Assembly (NCBI GenBank): GCA_021199405.1
Contig: JAJQID010000201.1
Location: 1-7,904 of the forward strand
Length of the DNA: 7,904 bases
Origin: Lachnospiraceae bacterium
GTDB taxonomy: Bacteria; Bacillota; Clostridia; Lachnospirales; Lachnospiraceae
Reading direction: 5' to 3'
Below the pieces are notes generated by a model. The model was not told the DNA's origin. It made no database searches and was given only the letters and a program-made list of their open reading frames with translations. Of the stretch, positions 1 to 5,809 are shown piece by piece (position 1 is the stretch's first letter; every line of letters begins with the position of its first letter). The translations under genes and the position numbers were made by a program.

Positions 1-1610
1 TTCATAAACTGCCGGATCACGTCAAAATTGACAGGCAGCATGTTGCCGGTGAATTTTTCACAGGAATCTACATCGGGATAGACGCAGTATTGGCCCACTT
101 CAAAGGAAATGACAGGGGCAGGAGTCTCTTTCACTGCTTTCGTGTAATCTGTACAGGTCGATTCTGCGGTGGCATCGAACAATTGCTTATCATGCAGCCG
201 CACCCGGTTGCCGTAAGCGGAAAAGGAGCAAAGATAATCTTCACAGGGGGACAACGGATGATCGAAGTTGGAGGTCAGGGTGTACAGGCGGCGGGGATCC
301 AGAGCTTTGATCTGTATGGTGATTTCCTCCAGCAGTGAGAAGTCTCCCAGAATCTCATTTCCGTTGGAAAATAACAGAAAGGAAGGGTGGTTCCCGTATG
401 TCCGGGAGATGGTCTCCGCTTCCTGCATAAAATACAGCTGGTGAGCAGGGTCGTCCCCAAATTCCAGGGCACATACGTCCCTGTTGAGCCACAAAGGCAT
501 CTCCACAGACAGGTACAGTCCCAGTTCATCGGCGGCGGCAAAGGCGGCCTCAGGCGGGCACCAGGCGTGGAAACGCACATGGTTCAGCCCATAGGATTTG
601 ATAATGGAAAATCTGCAGCGCCAGGAGGATTTGTCCATGTCAGGATAGCCGGTGAGCATATTCTGGGCGCAGTCTATGGTGCCGCGCAGGGAGAGCGGGC
701 GGTTGTTTAAGTAAAACTGCTTATTTTTTACGGAAATCATGCGCATGCCGAAGAGGACAGTTTTTTCATCAAAAACCATTTTTGACACGGGTTCGGCAGT
801 GGGATTGATTTCAAAAGACTTCTGCTGATACAGGCAGATTTTAAGTGTATACAGCTCAGGGTGAAATTCGTTCCACCAGCGGATATTTTTCATTTCATAA
901 AAAAATCTTACAGGCTGTCGGGAAGTAAAAAGGCGGACAGCTTCTGTCTTTACCGGCAATCTATTCCCGTCCGGGTCCGTCAAGGACAGTTCTGCTGTGA
1001 TAAAGCCGGATTTTCTGCTTTCATCGACGGAAACCTTTGCGTCAGAGCGGTTCGCAATCGTGCATTTCACTTCGATGCCGTTTTCCTGCGGATAGACCTG
1101 GATATCCTCCAGGTGGGTGGGGGCTTCCCGCTGCAGCTCAATCCTGCCGATCATGCCGCACCAGATGCCCTGGGTGTCGATGCTGTAGCCGCTGGCCATG
1201 CCGTCGAGGCCGATGAAGTCGCGGTTGTCGATTCGCAGGGTGAGGGTGTGCCTGCCCGGAGTGAGTTCTCTGATCCTGTAAATGTGCGGCGCGCTCAGCT
1301 CCATGATCTGTCGGCCGATCTGTCTTCCGTCAATGAAGAGCTCGGACGCGATATTGACCCGTTCCAGAAAAAGGCTCAGATCGCTGCCTTCCCAGGAATC
1401 AGGAATTTCAATTTCCCGCGTTAAAAGGAGGGAGCTGATATATTCATATCTTTCCCGGGGTGCACGAACGGTCTGCTCATTTAAATCCGTGTAATATTCC
1501 TGTTTTCGGCCGATCTGGTTGTCGCAGGTGGAGCCGGGCAGTGTAAATGGGCCGGTCTCTCCTGTGTTGGTGGTGTAGTTCCAGATTCCCGCAAGATTGA
1601 TGATCTCCAT
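1..1610 (-). CDS. Glycoside hydrolase family 2 protein, C-terminus cut by window edge
   Basis: Retaining exo-glycosidase of the GH2 superfamily (beta-galactosidase/beta-glucuronidase/beta-mannosidase type); the exact substrate cannot be told. The reading frame is open from ATG 1610 to the window edge, 536 full codons. Domain order: N-terminal sugar-binding jelly roll (about residues 55-160, with LFLERVNIASELFIDG and a GIWCGMIGRIEL strand), Ig-like domain (about 165-290), then the TIM barrel from about 295 (LFGMRMISVKNKQFYLNN, then GLNHVRFHAWCPPEAAF near 341-357). The acid/base is probably Glu419 in FSNGNEI, matching the GH2 asparagine-glutamate signature; the nucleophile is probably Glu504 in ISFEVGQY. 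No signal peptide is visible, so it is likely cytoplasmic and acts on imported oligosaccharides. The start is set by AAAGGAG five bases upstream. Family is certain from motifs; substrate is open. A CE7 esterase lies divergently nearby. Confidence 0.9.
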   Translation of the reverse strand, partial: MEIINLAGIWNYTTNTGETGPFTLPGSTCDNQIGRKQEYYTDLNEQTVRAPRERYEYISSLLLTREIEIPDSWEGSDLSLFLERVNIASELFIDGRQIGRQIMELSAPHIYRIRELTPGRHTLTLRIDNRDFIGLDGMASGYSIDTQGIWCGMIGRIELQREAPTHLEDIQVYPQENGIEVKCTIANRSDAKVSVDESRKSGFITAELSLTDPDGNRLPVKTEAVRLFTSRQPVRFFYEMKNIRWWNEFHPELYTLKICLYQQKSFEINPTAEPVSKMVFDEKTVLFGMRMISVKNKQFYLNNRPLSLRGTIDCAQNMLTGYPDMDKSSWRCRFSIIKSYGLNHVRFHAWCPPEAAFAAADELGLYLSVEMPLWLNRDVCALEFGDDPAHQLYFMQEAETISRTYGNHPSFLLFSNGNEILGDFSLLEEITIQIKALDPRRLYTLTSNFDHPLSPCEDYLCSFSAYGNRVRLHDKQLFDATAESTCTDYTKAVKETPAPVISFEVGQYCVYPDVDSCEKFTGNMLPVNFDVIRQFM

Positions 1611-1718
1611 AGACGCTCCTTTTTCCGTCTGCCGCCCGTCTGCCGAACATGATGGATATTGCCTTGATCCATGTCCCGGTTTGGGGCAGAGAAATATTTC
1701 CGGTTCCTGACATTTTTG

Positions 1719-1747
1719 TTTTAACAGAAGAAAATAATGTTTGTCAA
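1719..1747 (-). promoter_or_regulatory. Putative sigma-A promoter of the GH2 gene
   Basis: On the minus strand a perfect -35 TTGACA (1747-1742) is followed after 17 bases by TTAAAA (1724-1719), a poor -10 with 3 of 6 matches. It would give a leader of about 100 bases before the GH2 ATG at 1610. A perfect -35 with a weak -10 could fit regulated expression. Just upstream, TTGAAAGCG at 1781-1789 resembles half a catabolite-control (cre) site, but the other half does not match. Confidence 0.45.
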
Positions 1748-1803
1748 TACGCAAGAGATGAATGGCGATCATAAACGCGATTGAAAGCGTCAGAACCGTG
1801 AGA

Positions 1804-2057
1804 TCATTGCTGCAGGAAAGTCAGGATGCCCCAGAACAGCGTGATCAGAAGGGCGGCTGTGCCGATATGCAGAAGGTCAAAAACAGAGTAAACCCGCCCA
1901 GCACCACGTTTCCCACCAGATAGGCGCCGTACTCTCCGCCAAAGGAGAAGCATAGGACAATCAGTATCGGCACCATCACCGTTGCCGCGGACAATCCGGC
2001 CAGGCTCGTGTCAATTCCTGCGCCCAGAGCCGCAATGATATACCAGAAATATTCCAT
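1804..2057 (-). pseudogene. Degraded TauE/SafE-type sulfite/organic-anion permease remnant
   Basis: From ATG 2057 the frame reads 70 residues to a stop at 1845-1847. Residues 1-46 are a typical TauE/SafE N-terminus with a hydrophobic helix (GAGIDTSLAGLSAATVMVPI, then GGEYGAY). The text then jumps to a segment that resembles a later helix of the family (LVGNVVLGGFTLFLTFCI), with no room for what normally lies between. Beyond that the family-like hydrophobic C-terminal helix (HIGTAALLITLFWGILTFLQ) continues in a different frame to TGA at 1804-1806. The family is normally about 250 residues or more with about eight helices, so this is an internally deleted and frameshifted remnant. Changes at usually conserved spots (GAGID where GAGIG is common, CFSF where CPSF is common) fit relaxed selection; these comparisons are from memory. 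The ribosome binding site is poor. Confidence 0.7.
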
Positions 2058-2182
2058 CAGATTCACCTGCCAGATCTTTCCGGAGGTTCCCTGATCTTCA
2101 TTGATATATATGCATTCATGCAGGAAGAAAAAACAGCTATAGGAAGTGTTGTGCTGCGGGAATGGAAGTGATATTATAGGGA

Positions 2183-2212
2183 ACGACAAAATCATTTGTT
2201 GTTTACTATAAA
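2183..2212 (+). promoter_or_regulatory. Possible promoter of the CE7 esterase gene
   Basis: A TATAAA -10 (2207-2212) lies 18 bases after ACGACA (2183-2188), which matches 4 of 6 consensus -35 bases. It would put transcription start near 2219, about 34 bases before the chosen start codon. This is weak evidence, but it is the best candidate in the short divergent gap. A small inverted repeat TGCATTCATGCA lies farther upstream at 2111-2122. Confidence 0.35.
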
Positions 2213-2252
2213 GAAGAATAAAAATAAAGAGGAAATAAGGAGAAGGATGACA

Positions 2253-3209
2253 ATGGACATGTCTGTACAGGAACTGAAAACCTATATGGGCTCTACCCCC
2301 TGCCCGGAGGATTTTGACGCCTACTGGGAGGAGGCGAAGCGGGAGGCGGACAGCCTGGATTATCATGTGGAGATGGAAAAAAACAGCTTTTCCGTGACCG
2401 GAGCGGACTGCTATGATCTTTATTTTACCGGGACGAAGGGCGCCCGGATTCATTCCCGGGTGGCGCTGCCGGTTCATTTGTCCGAAGAAAAGAAAATCCC
2501 CGCGGTGCTTCTTTTCCATGGGCTGTCTGACGGCGAGTACAGCTGGACATCCCTGCTGCCCCATGTACTGTGCGGCCGGGCCGCGATCTCCATGGCAGTC
2601 AGGGGACAGGGAGGCGGCTCAGAGGATGTGGGCGGTGTGCCGGGAACGACCTACACGACTCCCTTTATCCGGGGACTGGACGGGGAGAAAAACGACCTGC
2701 TCATGCGGGATGTTTTTCTGGACACCTATATTCTTGCGAAGGTGATCATGGAGATGGACTTCGTAGATGATAACAGAATTGCTGTGACCGGTGGCTCTCA
2801 GGGCGGGGCGCTGAGCCTTGTTTGTGCTTCCCTGATGCCGCAGATCAGAAAATGCGCAGTCTATTCTTCTTATCTTTCTGATTACAAGCGTATGTGGGAT
2901 ATGGGTCTTTCCCATGACGCCTATGAGGGGTTACGGTACTATTTTCGCCAGTTTGATCCACGTCACGAGCGGGAGACGGAGATTTTTACCCGATTGGGCT
3001 ACATTGACGTACAGAATTTCGTGAAATGGCTTCGCGCTGACGTGATCACGGCCACGGGCCTGTGCGACACGATCTGCCTGCCCTCCGCGCAGTTTGCTTC
3101 CTATAACAAAATCACCGCGCCCAAGAAGAATTATATCTACCCGGAGTTTGGCCACGAGGAAATGTATGGGTATGATGATATGATCATGGAGTTTTTTGAG
3201 GCGCTGTAG
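2253..3209 (+). CDS. Acetylxylan esterase / cephalosporin-C deacetylase, carbohydrate esterase family 7
   Basis: Alpha/beta-hydrolase that removes acetyl groups from xylo-oligosaccharides and similar small acetylated substrates (known for the CE7/AXE1 family). The product is 318 residues, the usual CE7 length of about 320, with no signal peptide, so it is probably cytoplasmic. All CE7 hallmarks are present: RGQ at 117-119 (AVRGQGGG), the nucleophile elbow GGSQGG with Ser182, Asp272 in CDTICLPSAQF, and His301-Glu302 in FGHEE. Ser182, Asp272 and His301 form the expected catalytic triad. The start is ambiguous: ATGs lie at 2247, 2253 and 2259 behind AAGGAG (2237-2242) and GAAGG (2242-2246). I chose 2253 for spacing and because family members start near this point. 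An upstream extension to TTG 2196 has no ribosome site. It is monocistronic, ends in a terminator, and lies divergent from a GH2 hydrolase region, which supports a role in glycan use. Confidence 0.93.
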   Translation: MDMSVQELKTYMGSTPCPEDFDAYWEEAKREADSLDYHVEMEKNSFSVTGADCYDLYFTGTKGARIHSRVALPVHLSEEKKIPAVLLFHGLSDGEYSWTSLLPHVLCGRAAISMAVRGQGGGSEDVGGVPGTTYTTPFIRGLDGEKNDLLMRDVFLDTYILAKVIMEMDFVDDNRIAVTGGSQGGALSLVCASLMPQIRKCAVYSSYLSDYKRMWDMGLSHDAYEGLRYYFRQFDPRHERETEIFTRLGYIDVQNFVKWLRADVITATGLCDTICLPSAQFASYNKITAPKKNYIYPEFGHEEMYGYDDMIMEFFEAL

Positions 3210-3220
3210 GCGCCTCTTTT
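3198..3220 (+). terminator. Intrinsic terminator of the CE7 gene, overlapping its stop codon
   Basis: A perfect 7-bp stem, GAGGCGC (3198-3204) and GCGCCTC (3210-3216), encloses the five-base loop TGTAG and is followed at once by TTTT. The loop contains the TAG stop (3207-3209) of the esterase, so the left arm encodes the last residues of the protein. The T-tract tip also overlaps the stop codon of the opposing Fic remnant (3219-3221). Confidence 0.8.
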
Positions 3221-3416
3221 ATTGTGGCCGGAAACGATACTTACCCTTTCCGCGGCCATATACCGGCTCAATAATGCCCTTTTCTGCCATCTCGCGAAGC
3301 AGAGCAGAGCTTCGGGTTGCCTGCAACCCAAGTACCTCCTGAACATCAGACCGGCCAAAGACAGTATGCGAACCAAACACTGATATCAGTTTCTGAACGT
3401 GGGAAGCTGTTTTGGG

Positions 3417-3521
3417 TGTAAATATATCTTCAATGTTCGTTTTTGAAGGATGAATATTCGCTTTTTTTGTTTCAATGTTCACTTTTCCCGGATCAATATT
3501 CATTGCCTGAGAGGCAATGTT
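3417..3521 (-). repeat. Five 21-nt (7-residue) tandem repeats in the Fic C-terminal linker
   Basis: In the Fic remnant, Asn-Ile pairs recur every seven residues exactly five times (residues 14, 21, 28, 35 and 42 counted from the ATG at 3560), often with an acidic residue next and Lys near the end (NIDPGKV, NIETKKA, NIHPSKT). On the plus strand each unit starts AATGTTC or AATATTC, often followed by a T-run. Such linkers are prone to copy-number change by slippage. Confidence 0.75.
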
Positions 3522-3657
3522 CGCTTTTTTCGGTACTTTGAGGGTTCTGCTGATGTGCATTGTCCGGTTATGGAGCGGATGGTTTTCATTTAGCAGGAGA
3601 TTGCGTAAAAACAGTTCGAGGTATTCTGTCGTTTCATGTATACCATTTTTCAGGTCA

Positions 3658-3732
3658 TTATAATTTGCCCGGACCAGCGCGCTTGTCCGGTTCGGCTTCC
3701 TTCATGTAATTTTTGAAAGGGTCTTTGCTCAT
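3658..3732 (-). pseudogene. N-terminal remnant of a VbhA-like antitoxin fused out of frame to the Fic remnant
   Basis: ATG 3732 follows AAGGA (3738-3734) and opens a 24-residue frame. The first 17 residues, MSKDPFKNYMKEAEPDK, match the start of small VbhA-family antitoxins found just upstream of Fic toxins in Clostridia (from memory). The inhibitory helix that blocks the Fic active site should come after this point and is missing. After Lys17 the frame runs over Fic-derived DNA and stops at TAA 3658-3660, while the true Fic text continues in the next frame. Antitoxin start followed by toxin end, in native gene order, is what a single deletion across both genes would leave. Confidence 0.65.
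3669..3690. repeat. 22-nt near-perfect palindrome at the VbhA/Fic fusion point
   Basis: CCGGAC (3669-3674) and GTCCGG (3685-3690) flank AGCGCGCT (3676-3683), itself a perfect palindrome. In total 10 of 11 base pairs match; only C3675/T3684 fails. It spans the codons where antitoxin text (EPDK) changes to Fic text (RTSAL). It could form a hairpin or cruciform. There is no T-tract, so it is not a terminator. Confidence 0.75.
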
Positions 3733-3934
3733 TCCTTATTACCTCGTTGCTGCAGCGTTTACTTCTTTTTGTATTTTACTACAGATTCAAGGATGTGGAA
3801 AGAAATTCTTTTCAGTTCTATTTCCGGGAGGCGTATTCGTCAGGGTCGATATGGGCTATGGGCTCTTTTGGGCTGTCAACCTCTGTCTTGCGGCCATTGC
3901 GGCGGCTGCAGGCTACGGGATCAGAGAAAGATAA
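3713..3934 (+). other. Doubtful 73-residue hydrophobic ORF, possible membrane-protein remnant
   Basis: An open frame from TTG 3713 (or TTG 3725) to TAA 3932-3934 encodes two hydrophobic stretches, LVAAAFTSFCILL and LFWAVNLCLAAIAAAAGYGI, ending in a basic tail. The last 35 residues look like a final transmembrane helix with a short charged end. There is no ATG and no good ribosome site, and its 5' part overlaps the divergent antitoxin start. It may be the tail of a larger membrane gene whose front was deleted, matching the decay around it, or chance. I do not recognise a family. Confidence 0.25.
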
Positions 3935-3941
3935 ATGATAC

Positions 3942-3971
3942 TTGATCTTATCTGGAGAGATGGATTATTAT
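3942..3971 (+). promoter_or_regulatory. Possible promoter of the rRNA methyltransferase gene
   Basis: TTGATC (3942-3947; 4 of 6) and TATTAT (3966-3971; 5 of 6) are separated by 18 bases. The leader to the start at 4089 would be about 110 bases. In that leader a 33-codon ORF begins at ATG 3971, but its ribosome site is too far away and its sequence shows no family features, so I do not call it a gene. Confidence 0.35.
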
Positions 3972-4088
3972 GAAAGCAAAAATGATAACGGGATCAGTAT
4001 GTGATTCTGAGTCTGAAACCGTATGTCAGGCTGCCATCAAACAGACAAAGCGGCGGTCAAAATCAAAGTGAAAGGAAGGGAAGGCAGT

Positions 4089-5336
4089 ATGGGCAATCAT
4101 ACGCTGGTTATTTTAAAAAAGGGTGAGGGACGCACGGTCAAATCCGGCGGCCTCTGGATCTATGATAACGAAATCGAGAGCATAACCGGAACCTTTCATA
4201 ATGGAGACATTGTAACAGTGCATGATTATGATGGTTATCCGCTGGGACGGGGATTTATCAACCAGAATTCCAAAATTCGCATTCGTCTCATGACGCGGAA
4301 TGCCGGGCAGGAGATTGACGGGACATTTCTGCGAATGCGTTTACAGAACGCATGGGATTACAGAAAGAAAACGATGGGGCTGATATGCGGAGCGGATGAT
4401 AATAATGAAAAGAACGTAAGCAACTGCAGCTGCCGTCTGGTATTTGGCGATGCGGATTTTCTGCCGGGTCTGGTCATTGACAAATATGCGGATGTTCTGG
4501 TGGTGCAGTCGCTGGCGCTGGGAATTGATCAGTTTAAAGAACAGATCGTAGCTATTTTAAAGGAAATTCTGGCAGCAGACGGCCTTGCAGTCCGAGGGGT
4601 ATATGAACGCAGCGATGCCAAAGAACGTGAGAAAGAAGGCATGGAGCGAATAAAGGGCTTTCTGGGAGCAGAATTTGATACGAAGGTCCCGATTGAAGAA
4701 AATGGTGTGAAGTATATTGTAGATGTGCGGGATGGACAGAAGACCGGATTCTTCCTGGATCAGAAATACAATCGTCTGGCCATTCAGAGGTTGTGCCGGG
4801 GCGCGAAGGTGCTGGATTGTTTTACACATACGGGTTCCTTTGCGCTGAATGCAGGAATCACGGGAGCGTCGGATGTGCTGGGCGTGGATGCGTCAGAGCT
4901 GGCGGTGGCACAGGCACAGGAGAATGCCCGTCTGAACGGGCTTGAGGGTACCGTGCGCTTCGAGTGTCATGATGTGCTTGAACTGCTGCCGGAACTGGAA
5001 CGCAGGGGAGAGCAGTACGATGTGGTGATTCTCGATCCGCCCGCTTTTGCAAAATCCCGCAGCTCGATTAAGAACGCTGCGAAGGGATATCGGGAGATCA
5101 ATCTGCGGGGCATGAAGCTGGTAAAAAACGGCGGTTATCTGGCAACCTGCTCCTGTTCTCATTTCATGGATTACGAGACTTTTACGAAAGTGATCGGCCA
5201 GGCAGCGCGGAGCGCACATAAACGTCTGCGTCAGGTTGAATTTCGTACTCAGGCGCCGGACCACCCGATTCTATGGGCGGCGGATGAGAGTTATTATCTG
5301 AAATTTTACATCCTTCAGGTTGTGGATGAGAAATAG
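4089..5336 (+). CDS. rlmI: Class I SAM-dependent 23S rRNA (cytosine-C5) methyltransferase, RlmI type
   Basis: Predicted to use S-adenosylmethionine to methylate a cytosine in 23S rRNA (E. coli RlmI modifies C1962). The product is 415 residues; E. coli RlmI is 396. An N-terminal PUA-like RNA-binding domain (about 1-80) is followed by a linker domain with the RSDAKEREKEGM element and the Rossmann methyltransferase fold. Visible motifs are SAM-binding VLDCFTHTGSFALNA starting at 241, acidic VLGVDAS after it, DPPAF at 316-320, and a late TCSCSHFM with Cys354 and Cys356, one of which is the likely catalytic cysteine. The start is ATG 4089, behind AGGAAGG/GGGAAGG (4073-4084); the in-frame ATG at 4023 has no ribosome site and precedes the conserved N-terminus. 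The gene appears intact and housekeeping-like between two decayed loci. YwbD-like orthologs of unproven target are the main alternative. Confidence 0.88.
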   Translation: MGNHTLVILKKGEGRTVKSGGLWIYDNEIESITGTFHNGDIVTVHDYDGYPLGRGFINQNSKIRIRLMTRNAGQEIDGTFLRMRLQNAWDYRKKTMGLICGADDNNEKNVSNCSCRLVFGDADFLPGLVIDKYADVLVVQSLALGIDQFKEQIVAILKEILAADGLAVRGVYERSDAKEREKEGMERIKGFLGAEFDTKVPIEENGVKYIVDVRDGQKTGFFLDQKYNRLAIQRLCRGAKVLDCFTHTGSFALNAGITGASDVLGVDASELAVAQAQENARLNGLEGTVRFECHDVLELLPELERRGEQYDVVILDPPAFAKSRSSIKNAAKGYREINLRGMKLVKNGGYLATCSCSHFMDYETFTKVIGQAARSAHKRLRQVEFRTQAPDHPILWAADESYYLKFYILQVVDEK

Positions 5337-5424
5337 AAGAGGAGAAGTGATTTAAGTGTCGGATGTAACCTTTTTTTCATGTGCCCCGGTTTACGGGAGT
5401 GCTGGTGCATGGATGAGGCTTTTT

Positions 5425-5453
5425 TTGGCTCATTGCATTGTATCTGTTAAAAT
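5425..5453 (+). promoter_or_regulatory. Putative promoter of the metallophosphoesterase remnant
   Basis: TTGGCT (5425-5430) and TAAAAT (5448-5453) are separated by exactly 17 bases; -10 matches 5 of 6 and -35 matches 4 of 6. The -35 overlaps an imperfect inverted repeat (ATGAG 5413-5417, CTCAT 5429-5433) with a T-run loop. A leader of about 20 bases leads to AAAGGAG (5465-5471) and the ATG at 5482. Confidence 0.5.
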
Positions 5454-5481
5454 ATAAAATCAACAAAGGAGACAAACGCGG

Positions 5482-5674
5482 ATGAACATCGCGGTTCTAT
5501 CGGATATTCACGGAGATAATATCGCGCTGGAGAGGTGTCTTAAAGACATTATCTCACGGCGCGGTGTTGAACAGAGCCATGGAAATCTGTCGGGAGAGAA
5601 CGGGAGAATGTCATTACCCGCAGATTCCGGAGGAGTGCTATGAGCAGGCGCTGGCAGAGCTGGATGTCTCATAA
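5482..5674 (+). pseudogene. Metallophosphoesterase remnant with internal deletion and frameshift
   Basis: The gene starts well, with AAAGGAG ten bases before ATG 5482 and the calcineurin-like opening MNIAVLSDIHGDNIALERCL, including the D-x-H metal motif. After about 26 codons the family text stops. From about 5561, in the +1 frame, a C-terminal helix region reads AVLNRAMEICRERTG, then CHYPQIPEECYEQALAEL, ending in TAA 5672-5674. In the starting frame translation would stop at 5641-5643 after 53 residues. The central GDxxD, GN(H/K)E and distal histidine motifs are gone, so no phosphatase activity is possible. The intact protein would be about 230-250 residues. The joint falls near CACGGCGCGGTG (5555-5566). 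Confidence 0.75.
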
Positions 5675-5714
5675 GGCGAAAGCGGAAATTTTTATTTTGA
5701 GAAAAATGGGAAAC

Positions 5715-5761
5715 AAAGAAAAATATCGCAGAGCCGCCTCCGATTGTGTGGAGCGGCTCTG
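5715..5761 (-). terminator. Intrinsic terminator of htrA
   Basis: A strong hairpin lies downstream of htrA: CAGAGCCGC (5729-5737) pairs with GCGGCTCTG (5753-5761), and TCC (5739-5741) with GGA (5750-5752) around a one-base bulge, giving 12 pairs and an eight-base loop. Read on the minus strand, the stem is followed within four bases by a TTTTTCTTT tract (5723-5715). On the plus strand no T-run follows, so it serves the protease gene mainly. Confidence 0.75.
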
Positions 5762-5809
5762 TCATATAGGAGAAATATAGAAAAAGAGAATAAAACTTTT
5801 AATCAAGAT

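Larger units (their letters stand above)
3219..3701 (-). pseudogene. C-terminal remnant of a Fic-family toxin (AMPylase fold), catalytic core lost
   Basis: This frame is open from 3701 to the TAA at 3219-3221, about 160 residues. It begins with the end of a Fic domain (RTSALVRANYNDLKNGI, then ETTEYLELFLRNLLLNENHP), a pattern typical of the helices after the Fic active site. A short repeat linker and a winged-helix-like C-terminal domain (KTASHVQKLISVFG through GRGKGKYRF) follow. The catalytic HPFxxGNGR motif that transfers AMP from ATP is absent because the first two thirds of the gene are gone. An ATG at 3560 gives a 113-residue ORF, but no ribosome site supports translation from it. The frame enters directly from an antitoxin start in another frame, so this is the back half of a collapsed toxin-antitoxin pair. 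The family call rests on motif memory. Confidence 0.72.

Noticed and set aside
861..1424. 187-codon plus-strand ORF
   Set aside because: It is antisense to the GH2 gene, whose frame shows domain and catalytic motifs over the whole stretch. The ORF has no ribosome site and no family features.
1477..1713. 78-codon minus-strand ORF starting near the predicted GH2 transcription start
   Set aside because: It overlaps the GH2 start in another frame, would be almost leaderless, and encodes no recognisable domain.
1781..1796. Possible cre (CcpA) site upstream of the GH2 promoter
   Set aside because: Only the first half, TTGAAAGCG, fits; the second half lacks the needed matches.
3971..4072. 33-codon ORF ahead of rlmI
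   Set aside because: The nearest GGAGAG is about twelve bases away and the sequence lacks any family or structural feature.
4893..5264. 123-codon minus-strand ORF inside rlmI
   Set aside because: The plus strand carries the conserved methyltransferase motifs here; the antisense frame has no start signal.
5406..5437. Imperfect inverted repeat with a T-run in the loop, as an rlmI terminator
   Set aside because: The stem is only five pairs with a mismatch and the T-run is in the loop rather than after the stem, so it does not fit an intrinsic terminator.
5356..5457. 33-codon GTG-started ORF after rlmI
   Set aside because: Spacing from AGGAG is long, it overlaps the promoter of the next locus, and the peptide has no recognisable feature.
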